Notes: generated from the letters alone by a model not told the origin. 28,163 nt of DNA from Patescibacteria group bacterium (GCA_018830605.1 JAHJRZ010000055.1:1-28163), one strand, 5' to 3'. Shown: positions 14,662-22,042, counted from the stretch's first letter. Program-made: numbers and translations.

Positions 14662-15335
14662 CTTTTAACCCTTTCTTTTGTCCGCTTCTGAAAATCATTA
14701 AACTGCCGGTTCTTTTTTAATTCTTCTTTAAGGTAATATAAGAGTCCGGTTTTTTCTTTGGAGCTCGCTGCCATTTGGGGATTAAATTTTATTTGAAATC
14801 CGAGATCTATGATTTTAGTCGACCACTCCCAGATAGCGCTCTCATCATTTTCAGGAAAATTAATCTTCTGCCAGATCTGTTTTTTATAAGCGCAGACATC
14901 TAAATTTGCGCCTTTCATCTCTTGATTTGTTTTGTTGAATCCTCCAACCTTTAGGATCTTAACTATCGGCGCTTCATCTTCAACTATTTTTGGGCCATAG
15001 ACGAGCGCCGCCTTAGGATTTTTTAGAGCTTTAAGGCCTGAAGAGATGAAGCAGTTGTATTTAGGGATGTTCTTGCCGGCCAAGGAAAAGATAATTTCAC
15101 CCAAGCATATTTTTGAGCCGAGATTAAGGGCTCGGGGGAGATTTTTTTCTCCTGATTCCAGGCGAAATGCCTTGACTGGGAAGTGCTTGACATTGATTAA
15201 GGTTTGATCAGTGGAGCAGAGGTCAATAATGATTACTTCAAAGTCTTTAAAATCCTGCAAGCTTAAGAGCTTCAGAATATCTAAGATCTCTCTCTCATTA
15301 TTTTTACTGACAATAATGATTGATGCTTTGGTCAT
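14658..15335 (-). CDS. GT2-like family glycosyltransferase, DxD position degenerate
   Basis: The 225-residue protein has a GT-A type N-terminus, MTKASIIIVSKNNEREILDI, followed by LQDFKDFEVIIIDLCSTDQT. This keeps the first nucleotide-binding Asp and the STD motif of family 2 transferases. RALNLGSKICLGEIIFSLAG aligns with the segment that normally ends in the metal-binding DxD, but here it reads SLAG with no acidic residues. The C-terminal region has ENDESAIWEWSTKIIDLGFQ in place of the usual ED..R acceptor-site motif, so Glu and Asp are available there. No membrane segment is predicted. It may be inactive, metal-independent, or a pseudoenzyme partner. It shares an ATGA overlap with the CvpA-CAP gene, so both are made together, probably for envelope glycans. 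Confidence 0.7.
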   Translation of the reverse strand: MTKASIIIVSKNNEREILDILKLLSLQDFKDFEVIIIDLCSTDQTLINVKHFPVKAFRLESGEKNLPRALNLGSKICLGEIIFSLAGKNIPKYNCFISSGLKALKNPKAALVYGPKIVEDEAPIVKILKVGGFNKTNQEMKGANLDVCAYKKQIWQKINFPENDESAIWEWSTKIIDLGFQIKFNPQMAASSKEKTGLLYYLKEELKKNRQFNDFQKRTKERVKR

Positions 15336-15378
15336 TTCTTTTAATTTTAAAGAGAAAAATTATTAATGTAAAGTCAAT

Positions 15379-15407
15379 TTGACAGAAAGGGAGTAATATT
15401 TTATATT
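15379..15407 (+). promoter_or_regulatory. Consensus promoter for the nifS-iscU operon
   Basis: TTGACA (15379-15384), an exact 17-base spacer and TATATT (15402-15407) lie 12 bases before ATG 15420. The transcript would have a leader of only about 6 bases. The -35 is part of the palindrome GTCAATTTGAC (15374-15384), so a divergent promoter for the opposite strand may share it. Confidence 0.8.
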
Positions 15408-15419
15408 TAAAGAGTTAAA

Positions 15420-16586
15420 ATGAAGGTTTATTTAGACAATTCTGCTACCACCGCGTTAGACTTAAAAGTTTTAAAGGCAATGAGGCCTTATTTTAATGAT
15501 AAATTTGGCAATGCTTCAAGTATTCACAGCTTGGGGCAAGAGTCAAGGCAAGCAGTTGATAGGGCGAGGGAGATTATTGCCAAGAGATTAAATTGTTTGC
15601 CTCAAGAGTTAATCTTTACTTCGGGTGGGACAGAGTCTGATAATTTAGTTCTGCGGGGTTTGGTTAAAAAAGATAAATTTAAGCCGCATTTTATTGTTTC
15701 AAAGATTGAGCATCACGCGGTCTTAAAGACGGTTGAGAGTTTAGTCAAAGAGAACAAGATTGAAGCAACCTATGTGGGAGTGGACAAAACAGGCCGAGTC
15801 AACCCTGATGAGATTAAGAAGGCGATTAAAAGGGAGACGACTCTTATTTCTATTATTTATGTTAATAATGAGACCGGGGTGATCGAGCCGATCAGAGAGA
15901 TAGGTAAGATGATAGAGAAGTTTAATCTTAGGAAGAAGAGAAGAATTTATTTTCATACTGACGCGGTGCAGGCAGCGGGCTATCTTGATTTAAATGTCGA
16001 TTATCTGCATGTAGATCTCTTGACTCTCTCGGCGCATAAAATCTACGGCCCAAAAGGGGCGGGGCTGCTTTATGCTCGTCAAGGAATAACGTTTACTCCT
16101 CAAATTACTGGCGGAGAGCAGGAGGACGGCCGGCGCGCTGGCACAGAGAATGTAGCCGGAATAGTCGGAATGGCAGAAGCATTGAAGATAGCTGCCAGCT
16201 GCCAGCTGCCAGCTGCCAGCAGAATAAAAAAACTCCGAGACTATTTAGAAAAAAAAATAATAACCGAAATTAAAGATGTTAAGATAAATGGTGATCTGAA
16301 GAATCGGGCGCCGCACATCTCTAATATCTCTTTTAAAGGGGCAGAGGGAGAATCAATTATCTTATCGCTTGATCTTGAGGGTATTGCCGTCTCCTCTGGT
16401 TCGGCCTGCACCTCTGGCTCTCTTGAGCCCTCGCACGTCTTAATGGCAATGGGGATAGATCCGTTTGCTTCCCAAAGTTCGATCAGATTTTCGTTGGGCA
16501 AAGATAATACTAAAAGAGAAATTGATTATGTGGTTGATAAATTGAAATTAATAATAAAAAGATTAAGGAGAATATCAGCAATATAA
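15420..16586 (+). CDS. nifS: Cysteine desulfurase (NifS/IscS family)
   Basis: This PLP enzyme removes sulfur from cysteine as a bound persulfide for Fe-S clusters and tRNA thiolation. The 388-residue product starts MKVYLDNSATTALDLKVLKA. It has TSGGTESDNLVLRG, IEHHAVLKT, IYVNNETGVIEP, the PLP-binding lysine in LTLSAHKIYGPKG, and the catalytic Cys loop SSGSACTSGSLEPSHVLMAMG (quoted residues overlap the last 60 or so positions). A heptanucleotide tandem repeat at 16190-16220 encodes AASCQLPAAS in the surface region before the C-terminal small domain. The gene is first in an operon with iscU, whose start region overlaps its stop codon. Products probably serve IscU and MnmA. Confidence 0.96.
   Translation: MKVYLDNSATTALDLKVLKAMRPYFNDKFGNASSIHSLGQESRQAVDRAREIIAKRLNCLPQELIFTSGGTESDNLVLRGLVKKDKFKPHFIVSKIEHHAVLKTVESLVKENKIEATYVGVDKTGRVNPDEIKKAIKRETTLISIIYVNNETGVIEPIREIGKMIEKFNLRKKRRIYFHTDAVQAAGYLDLNVDYLHVDLLTLSAHKIYGPKGAGLLYARQGITFTPQITGGEQEDGRRAGTENVAGIVGMAEALKIAASCQLPAASRIKKLRDYLEKKIITEIKDVKINGDLKNRAPHISNISFKGAEGESIILSLDLEGIAVSSGSACTSGSLEPSHVLMAMGIDPFASQSSIRFSLGKDNTKREIDYVVDKLKLIIKRLRRISAI
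16190..16220 (+). repeat. Heptanucleotide tandem repeat inside nifS
   Basis: Four full copies of AGCTGCC plus a partial AGC run in tandem. Seven is not a multiple of three, so a change in copy number would shift the nifS frame. The units are related to the AGC-rich elements in iscU and uvrD. Confidence 0.9.
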
Positions 16587-16606
16587 ACAACAAATATTCA
16601 AAAAAA

Positions 16607-17008
16607 GTGATGGAGCATTTTTTGCATCCTCAAAATGTGGGGAAGATTAATAATCCTTCAGGCAAGGGTAGGATTGGCAATTCAGTCTGCGGTGATGTGA
16701 TGGAGATGACAATTAAAATCAGCAATCAGCAAACAGCAGCCAGCAAACAGCTGTCAGCTGGAAGCCGCAAGCTGGAAGCTGTTATAACTGACGCCAAATT
16801 CCTGACTTTTGGCTGCGGGGCCGCGGTCGCCACTTCTTCAATCGTTACAGAATTGGTTAAAGGCAAGACCATAAAAGAGGCCAAGAAGCTGACCCCGGAA
16901 GTTGTAGATAAATCATTGGGCAATCTGCCTCCGCTCAAGAAGCACTGCGCCAGGCTTGCGATTGATGCTCTTAAAAAAGCAATTGAGGATTATGAGAAGA
17001 AGAGTTAG
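16607..17008 (+). CDS. iscU: Iron-sulfur cluster scaffold protein (IscU/NifU N-terminal)
   Basis: IscU assembles Fe-S clusters with sulfur from NifS. All three cluster cysteines are present: GNSVCGDVMEM (with the conserved Asp), LTFGCGAAVATSS and LKKHCARLAIDAL. About 20 extra residues (roughly 38-58) replace the short beta-hairpin loop between TIKI and ITDAKFLTF. They are encoded by an AGC-rich repeat also seen in uvrD. The first canonical start codon is GTG 16607, then ATG 16610. However, the family N-terminus YSKKVMEHFLHPQNVG continues upstream of it in frame, so the true start may be the ATA at 16583 that overlaps the nifS stop. AAGGAG at 16565-16570 lies upstream. Its 3' end overlaps rsmA by 17 bases. 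Confidence 0.93.
   Translation: MMEHFLHPQNVGKINNPSGKGRIGNSVCGDVMEMTIKISNQQTAASKQLSAGSRKLEAVITDAKFLTFGCGAAVATSSIVTELVKGKTIKEAKKLTPEVVDKSLGNLPPLKKHCARLAIDALKKAIEDYEKKS
16719..16781 (+). repeat. AGC-rich repeat inserted in frame in iscU
   Basis: The element consists of CAGCAGCCAGCA, AACAGCTGTCAGC and GGAAGCTG-type units. The same order of units occurs on the minus strand inside uvrD (23721-23779), so the two are copies of one dispersed element. Confidence 0.8.
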
Positions 17009-17849
17009 ACTCGGCCAGCATTTTTTAATTGATAAAGATGTTTTGGACGAGATTGTTGGCATAAGTAAAATAAAAAAAGAGGAAGAGGTTTTGGAGATTG
17101 GGCCTGGTCACGGGATCTTAACTAAAGCATTGTTGAAAAAAGGAGCAAGAGTTACGGCAATTGAGATTGACGGAAATTTAGTTGAAAAATTAAAAAAAGA
17201 ATTAGGAGAGGATAAAAATCTTAAAATAATTCACGGCGATATTTTAAAATTAAAAATTTCAAAATTAAAAATTGTCGCAAACTTGCCGTATCAGATCACT
17301 TCGCCGGTGATTAGGAAATTTTTGCAGAATAAGGAATTGAGGCCTAAATTGATGGTCTTGATGGTGCAAAAAGAGGTAGCGCAGAGGATTACAGCCAAAC
17401 CTGGAGATTCGAGAAGGGGATTTCTGTCAGTGATTGTTCAGTATTATAGTAAGCCCAAGATTATGAGAATTGTGCCGAGAGAGAGTTTTTATCCAATTCC
17501 GAAGATAGAGAGTGCGATAATTAAAATAATTAGCCGTAGTCATTGCGAGCGAAGCGAAGCAATCTCAAGAGATTGCCGCGTCGTCCCGCCTGCGGCGGGA
17601 CTCCTCGCAATGACAAAGGGACGGACTCCTCGCAATGACATCGAAGAAGTAGATTTTTTCAGAATTGTCCAGGCTGGTTTTAGTCAAAAAAGGAAAAAGC
17701 TACGTAATTCTCTCTCGGCTGGGCTGCGGGTAGAGCCCAAAAAAATGGATAAGATATTGCAAAAAGCGGGGATTGATTCTAACCTAAGAGCAGAGGATTT
17801 GGAGATTAATGAGTGGAATATTATATGTCGTTGCTACACCAATCGGTAA
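16992..17849 (+). CDS. rsmA: 16S rRNA dimethyladenosine transferase with in-frame palindromic insertion
   Basis: RsmA (KsgA) dimethylates two adjacent adenosines near the 3' end of 16S rRNA using S-adenosylmethionine. The 285-residue product starts MRRRVRLGQHFLIDKDVLDE. It carries motif I VLEIGPGHGILTKALL, the acidic ribose ligand in VTAIEID, and motif IV IVANLPYQITSPVIRK. After SAIIKI (about residue 182) come about 34 foreign residues, including RSHCERSEAISRDCR and GLLAMTKGRTPRND, encoded by a palindromic repeat. The normal C-terminal domain DFFRIVQAGFSQKRKKLRNS then resumes. The insertion falls in the linker between catalytic and C-terminal domains. ATG 16992 is chosen because RRRVRLGQHFL is the family start. 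It overlaps iscU by 17 and rsmI by 41 bases. Confidence 0.96.
   Translation: MRRRVRLGQHFLIDKDVLDEIVGISKIKKEEEVLEIGPGHGILTKALLKKGARVTAIEIDGNLVEKLKKELGEDKNLKIIHGDILKLKISKLKIVANLPYQITSPVIRKFLQNKELRPKLMVLMVQKEVAQRITAKPGDSRRGFLSVIVQYYSKPKIMRIVPRESFYPIPKIESAIIKIISRSHCERSEAISRDCRVVPPAAGLLAMTKGRTPRNDIEEVDFFRIVQAGFSQKRKKLRNSLSAGLRVEPKKMDKILQKAGIDSNLRAEDLEINEWNIICRCYTNR
17539..17640 (+). repeat. Palindromic repeat (GTCATTGCGAG family) inside rsmA
   Basis: The outer arms are GTCATTGCGAG (17539-17549) and two copies of CTCGCAATGAC (17604-17614 and 17629-17639). Inside are perfect hairpins GCAATCTC-AA-GAGATTGC (17559-17576) and GTCCCGCC-TGC-GGCGGGAC (17583-17601). The element keeps the reading frame open. 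Relatives are at 24029-24114 and 24954-24991. Confidence 0.92.
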
Positions 17850-18537
17850 CCTCAAGGATATTACTTTGAGAGCTTTAGAGACTTTGAAAGAAGTTGATTT
17901 GATCGTCTGTGAAGATACCCGTGTGACGGCTACTCTTTTGCGCCATTACGAGATTAAGACAAAAATGATCTCTTTTCACCAGCATTCAAGAATAAAAAGA
18001 GTTGATTTAATTATTAATAAATTAAAAGATGGATTTGATCTTGCTCTTGCCACTGATTCTGGAACTCCGGGCATCTCTGATCCTGGATCATTCTTGGTCA
18101 AGAGAGCGATCGATGGTAAAATAAGAGTGATCCCGATTCCTGGCCCATCAGCTTTAACCGCCGCTCTCTCTGTCTCTGGAGTTGCTTCAAAAGGCATATT
18201 ATTTCTCGGTTTTTTGCCTAAAAAGAAAGGTAGACAGAAAAAGTTTAGAGAGATTTTAGCATTTATAAATCAGGGGTTAATTATTGTTTTTTATGAATCG
18301 CCATATAGAATAAAAAAGACATTATCCGACTTAAATATTTTGCCAGATAAATCGGAGATAACTTTGTTTCGGGAGATTTCCAAGAAATTTGAAGAGACGA
18401 TTTATCTAAAAACACCCATTAATCAAAATCAGATTGCAAATATAAAAGACAAAGGAGAGTTTACCATTTTGTTAAAACAAAATGGAATCTCAAATCAAAA
18501 ATCACAAATATCAAATGAAATCTCAAATACTCAATAA
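17809..18537 (+). CDS. rsmI: 16S rRNA (cytidine-2'-O)-methyltransferase RsmI
   Basis: RsmI methylates the 2'-O of C1402 in 16S rRNA, near the site modified by RsmA, and belongs to the tetrapyrrole methylase fold. The 242-residue product starts MSGILYVVATPIGNLKDITL and has VDLIVCEDTRVTATLLRHY, ATDSGTPGISDPG, IPIPGPSALTAALSVSG and the ITLFREISKKFEETI block, all canonical. The ATG lies 41 bases inside rsmA, so the two are coupled. The last 17 or so residues (NGISNQKSQISNEISNTQ) are low complexity and are encoded by the left arm of an AT-rich inverted repeat (18486-18605). The native C-terminus therefore appears to have been replaced or extended by repeat sequence. Confidence 0.96.
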   Translation: MSGILYVVATPIGNLKDITLRALETLKEVDLIVCEDTRVTATLLRHYEIKTKMISFHQHSRIKRVDLIINKLKDGFDLALATDSGTPGISDPGSFLVKRAIDGKIRVIPIPGPSALTAALSVSGVASKGILFLGFLPKKKGRQKKFREILAFINQGLIIVFYESPYRIKKTLSDLNILPDKSEITLFREISKKFEETIYLKTPINQNQIANIKDKGEFTILLKQNGISNQKSQISNEISNTQ

Positions 18538-18605
18538 AAAATTTATTTATTTGATATTTATTATTTAAGTTTTTATTTTTTATTTGTGATTTGATATTTG
18601 AGATT
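18486..18605. repeat. AT-rich inverted repeat spanning the rsmI end and the metG upstream gap
   Basis: The left part has AATCTCAAATC, AATCACAAATATCAAAT. The right part ends ATTTGTGATTTGATATTTG-AGATT, which is the complement of the same words. The left arm is translated as the end of RsmI. The right arm runs to 6 bases before the metG ATG. Confidence 0.8.
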
Positions 18606-18610
18606 AATTT

Positions 18611-20050
18611 ATGAAATATATTACTACCCCAATTTATTACATTAATGCCAAGCCGCACTTGGGCCATGCTTATACCACGATTGCGGCTGATGTTTTAGCG
18701 CGCTACTGGCGGGGACGAGGCCAGAAGGTCTTTTTTTTAACCGGCACAGACGAGCACGGCTTAAAGGTGGAACGGGCTGCCGCCAAAGAAGGATTAGCCC
18801 CCAAAGTATTTGCTGATAAGATGGCGGCTCAATTTCTGGAGGCCTGGAAGAAGTTAGACATTAATTGTGATTTTTTTATTCGCACGACTGATAAAGCGCA
18901 CGAGAAGTATGTGACAGAGTTTGCATCTAAGCTTTATCGCCAAGGCGATATTTATAAAGATATTTATCGAGGGCTCTACTGCGTTGGCTGTGAGGCCTAT
19001 ATTCAAGATGATGATTTGGTCGATGGCAAGTGCTTGCTGCATAATCAAGTTCCGCAGAAGATCAAGGAAGATGTTTATTTTTTTCGGCTCTCCAAATACC
19101 AGGAGCATCTGAAGAAGATAATTGAGACTGATATTTTTAGGATTGAGCCTAAAGAGCGAAAGAACGAGGTCTTGGGCTTTATTAATCAAGAGGGAGGGCT
19201 TAAAGATGTGGCTATCTCGCGCTCAAGCTCTAAAGTGAAGTGGGGAATTCCCCTGCCTTGGGATAAGGAGCACGTCTTTTATGTTTGGTTTGATGCGCTC
19301 TTAAATTATCTCTCGGCCTTAAAGATAGCTCAAATCTCCTGCTGGCCGCCTGATATTCAACTGATGGCTAAGGAAATCCTTCGTTTTCACGCTCTTTTAT
19401 GGCCGGCGATCTTGTCCGCAGGCGAAGAGAGCTTGCCTAAAAAATTATTCGTCCACGGCTACTTTACGATTGAGGGCAAGAAGATGAGCAAGACCCTAGG
19501 CAACGTTGTTGACCCGCTTGAAATTGCCAAAAAGTATGGCAACGGACCATTACGTTATTTCTTGTTACGAGAATTTCCTTTTGGCGAGGATGGCGATTAT
19601 GCGGAAAAAAATTTAATTCGGCGCTACAATTCAGAGTTAGCTGATGATTTAGGTAATCTACTGCAGAGAACAATCGTGATGATCAACCGTTTTAAAATAA
19701 AAGTGACCGCCAGACAACGTGAATTTAGACATAATGGAATTATTGAGGAGAAGATTGAGAATCTTGACTTTCAAGGAGCGCTTGTGGAGATTAATAGAGC
19801 GGTTAAGGGCGCCAATGCCTACATTGATAAAGAAAAACCCTGGAAATTAGTCGATTCAGCCAGAAAATCAAAAGAGATTGGTTTAGAGACCGAGGAGAAG
19901 AAAAGGTTTGAAGAGATCTTTGCTCATCTTATCTCTATTCTGCATCAAGTTGCTTATTATTTAGAGCCATTTATGCCGCGCGAGGTTTTAGAGATACAAC
20001 GTCAATTAAAAAGCTTAAAGCCCGAACCGATATTTCCCAAAATAAAATGA
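18611..20050 (+). CDS. metG: Methionyl-tRNA synthetase
   Basis: This class I synthetase charges tRNA-Met. The 479-residue product begins MKYITTPIYYINAKPHLGHA, with the HIGH-type motif PHLGHAYT at residues 16-23. A zinc-knuckle insertion (YCVGCEAYI near 122, then GKCLLHNQV) has ligands C-x2-C and C-x2-H. LPWDKEHVFYVWFDALLNYL and RFHALLWPAILSAG follow, and the KMSKS loop is KKMSKTLGNVVDP near 292. It ends after the helical anticodon-binding domain and lacks the C-terminal tRNA-binding (dimerisation) domain found in E. coli, so it is the short form. The start follows a repeat with no Shine-Dalgarno. It is probably the last gene of the nifS-iscU-rsmA-rsmI cluster or has a promoter in the repeat. 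Confidence 0.97.
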   Translation: MKYITTPIYYINAKPHLGHAYTTIAADVLARYWRGRGQKVFFLTGTDEHGLKVERAAAKEGLAPKVFADKMAAQFLEAWKKLDINCDFFIRTTDKAHEKYVTEFASKLYRQGDIYKDIYRGLYCVGCEAYIQDDDLVDGKCLLHNQVPQKIKEDVYFFRLSKYQEHLKKIIETDIFRIEPKERKNEVLGFINQEGGLKDVAISRSSSKVKWGIPLPWDKEHVFYVWFDALLNYLSALKIAQISCWPPDIQLMAKEILRFHALLWPAILSAGEESLPKKLFVHGYFTIEGKKMSKTLGNVVDPLEIAKKYGNGPLRYFLLREFPFGEDGDYAEKNLIRRYNSELADDLGNLLQRTIVMINRFKIKVTARQREFRHNGIIEEKIENLDFQGALVEINRAVKGANAYIDKEKPWKLVDSARKSKEIGLETEEKKRFEEIFAHLISILHQVAYYLEPFMPREVLEIQRQLKSLKPEPIFPKIK

Positions 20051-20061
20051 ATGATAATAAT

Positions 20062-20189
20062 CAAGCACCAAGCACCAAATAACAAACAAATTCAAATATT
20101 TAATTTTTAAATATCAAAACAGTTTGATTAATTAGAATTTGGATATTAAATATTGTTTGTAATTTGGTATTTGTGATTTGTAATTTTTT
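20062..20189. repeat. AT-rich inverted repeat between metG and the EamA gene
   Basis: The left part has the duplicated word CAAGCACCAAGCACC, then AAATAACAAACAAATTCAAAT. The right part, GTTTGTAATTTGGTATTTG, is largely its complement. It supplies the likely promoter of the EamA gene. No ORF is seen. Confidence 0.7.
20157..20184 (+). promoter_or_regulatory. Possible repeat-derived promoter for the EamA gene
   Basis: TTGTAA (20157-20162), a 16-base spacer and TGTAAT (20179-20184) lie 5 bases before ATG 20190. The match is modest and inside repeat sequence, so this is tentative. Confidence 0.35.
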
Positions 20190-21038
20190 ATGATTGCCGG
20201 ACTTATTGCTGCCATCACTCAAGCTTTGGGCGTCACTTTAGATAAAGTCGTCTTGAGCTATCGCAAGATTCCTCTTCGGGATTTTATCCCGGTTGTCTTT
20301 TTCTTTTTATGTTTATTTACTCTGCCCGTCCTGTTTTTTAAAGGATCAGTAGCTTGGCAGGAGTTCTTTGCTTGGAAGTATATTCTCTTGTATCTAGGGA
20401 TGATTCTTATTGCTGTTCTCTGGAATTTTCTTTATTACCAGGGAGTGAGGTCAGAGAGAGTACAGGAATTTGAGCTGATCTTGATGCTTAATCCTTTGAT
20501 CGTTATTGCTCTGGCCGCCCTCTTCTTTCCCTGGGAGCGCAACCTGCAGATTTTATTGGCCGGCTTTATCGCCTCTTTGGCCTTGATCTTTGCTCATCTG
20601 AAGCGGGAGCATCTGTTTTTTTCCCGAGCCGCTTTGGGTTTGATTGCCTGTGTCATCTTGATGTCAATTGAAACGATTATGCACCGGGTCCTCTTAAATT
20701 TTATCTCTCCGGCTCCTCTTTATTTTAGCCGAACCTTGATTCTTTTGTTCTTTTTTTACTTTTTTTATCGGCCGAAAAATATTTTAAATCTTAATAAGAT
20801 ATCTCTGGGCTTAATCGTTCTTAATGGTCTTTTAGGATCGATCCAGTTTATCGCCCGATTTTATGGCTATCAAAAAGGAGGGGTGATCATCACCACGGTT
20901 GTTCTGACTTTAGCTCCGATCTTGGTTTACCTTACGGCTTATTTATATTTTAAAGAAGAGATCAATCAACGAAAGATTATTGCCGGCGCCATTATTCTTT
21001 TGGCCATCATTTGGGCAGTACTATCTCGTAGCGGATAA
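20190..21038 (+). CDS. EamA/DMT-superfamily membrane transporter
   Basis: The 282-residue protein has about ten hydrophobic helices, the 5+5 arrangement of drug/metabolite transporters. It starts MIAGLIAAITQALGVTLDKV, and the second half repeats the pattern with LLGSIQFIARFYGYQKGGVI and TTVVLTLAPILVYLTAYLYF followed by KEEINQRKIIAGAIILLAII. The segment APILVYLTAYLYFKEEI is the EamA signature in which a Glu-containing loop ends helix 9. The substrate cannot be assigned. It is flanked by a repeat-filled gap on the left and by the 3' end of a convergent envelope gene on the right, only 11 bases away. It therefore appears to be a single-gene unit. No Shine-Dalgarno is present. Confidence 0.82.
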   Translation: MIAGLIAAITQALGVTLDKVVLSYRKIPLRDFIPVVFFFLCLFTLPVLFFKGSVAWQEFFAWKYILLYLGMILIAVLWNFLYYQGVRSERVQEFELILMLNPLIVIALAALFFPWERNLQILLAGFIASLALIFAHLKREHLFFSRAALGLIACVILMSIETIMHRVLLNFISPAPLYFSRTLILLFFFYFFYRPKNILNLNKISLGLIVLNGLLGSIQFIARFYGYQKGGVIITTVVLTLAPILVYLTAYLYFKEEINQRKIIAGAIILLAIIWAVLSRSG

Positions 21039-21049
21039 ATCCGAAAATA

Positions 21050-22042
21050 TTATTCAGCTAATTCCTCAAGTTTGATGTTGATGACTCCAGTTGATAGATT
21101 TGCTATTTGCTGGAAATCGGAGATATTTAGATCTAGAATTCTTCCAGTCCATCTTTCCGGCCCCCAGCCGCCCACAATAGTAGTCACGGATTTTCCGTTT
21201 GCGAGATTGATAACTTTTAATTTTGTTCCCTTTTTGTAACGTCGAGAAGCAGTGGGAGTATATGTCCAAGAGCATTTTCCACTATCGGTAGATAAAACAA
21301 GAATTTTAGTCCCATAGACCACAATTTTATTTTTTGGCTGTACTGTAATTTCATCAGAAACTAAGTCATTTATCACCAGAACCCCATTTTCATAAACTAA
21401 ATGATATTTCTTGATTCTTTTGCCATTAGCACCCTCTTGTTTTAGTGTTCGTATTCCCTTTAATAAATTAGAATCGGCAATCTCTTTGGAATCATAAGGA
21501 ATAACGATTTCTTCTTCTTCGTATCTCTCCCCGACTCTTGTGATTGTAATCTTTAGACGATTTTCGACTTTCGAATCGAGAGGAATAGACATTTTGTCTA
21601 GGGGGCCCAAGTTGATATTTTTTTCTTCAAATAATTCGCTTATTGTTTCTTTTCTGGTGCGTAATTCTTTTTCAAAACCACCGTCGTTTAAATAAATAAT
21701 CGGCGCTCGATTAATCGTGATCGTGGTGCCGATTTTTAAATTTGGGTCAGGAAAGCTTAAGACCAGATCTTCTGGATACAAGGGGACTTCAAGCTTTTTT
21801 ATTATTTTTTTAGTATCAGTCAGATCAGAGACTCCGCGCCACTCCTGCTCATTGTCTTTAATGACAATGGGGAGAGGCAGGACGACTTTTTGGTCGTTTA
21901 TACCCAAAATTCTCTCCTTCTCTGTCATCGCGATCGACTTTTGTTCAGAGAGAGAATTAAAAATGAGCGCCATAACAATAATAGCAATCACAAAACCGGC
22001 CAAGAGATAGAATTTGTCAGCTATTTTGAGATTAATTTTCAT
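21050..22042 (-). CDS. Secreted/membrane-anchored DUF348-G5 protein with 3D (RlpA-like) domain
   Basis: The 330-residue protein has one N-terminal membrane helix (YLLAGFVIAIIVMALIF, about residues 11-27) and an otherwise extracellular body. The middle part contains a DUF348-type ubiquitin-like segment (TITINRAPIIYLNDGGFEKE and ISELFEEKNINLGPLDKMSI). A G5-like domain follows (ITITRVGERYEEEEIVIPYD to KRIKKYHLVYENG). The C-terminus, KCSWTYTPTASRRYKKGTKL through VGGWGPERWTGRILDLNISD, looks like a double-psi barrel of the 3D/RlpA type. The same architecture is known from YabE/Rpf-like cell wall proteins, so a role in peptidoglycan turnover or binding is inferred. ATG 22042 puts KINLK just ahead of the helix; an ATG 12 bases upstream is the alternative. 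Confidence 0.78.
   Translation of the reverse strand: MKINLKIADKFYLLAGFVIAIIVMALIFNSLSEQKSIAMTEKERILGINDQKVVLPLPIVIKDNEQEWRGVSDLTDTKKIIKKLEVPLYPEDLVLSFPDPNLKIGTTITINRAPIIYLNDGGFEKELRTRKETISELFEEKNINLGPLDKMSIPLDSKVENRLKITITRVGERYEEEEIVIPYDSKEIADSNLLKGIRTLKQEGANGKRIKKYHLVYENGVLVINDLVSDEITVQPKNKIVVYGTKILVLSTDSGKCSWTYTPTASRRYKKGTKLKVINLANGKSVTTIVGGWGPERWTGRILDLNISDFQQIANLSTGVINIKLEELAE

Noticed and set aside
15336..15378. Divergent minus-strand promoter for the GT2-like gene
   Set aside because: TTGACT is present as a -35, sharing the palindrome with the nifS promoter, but no acceptable -10 lies 16-18 bases from it.
16190..16220. CRISPR-like array
   Set aside because: The units are only 7 bases with no spacers and lie inside nifS. 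No other evenly spaced repeats of 25-40 bases occur in the window.
18854..19189. Minus-strand ORF inside metG
   Set aside because: It is antisense to the conserved metG catalytic region and shows no recognisable protein features.
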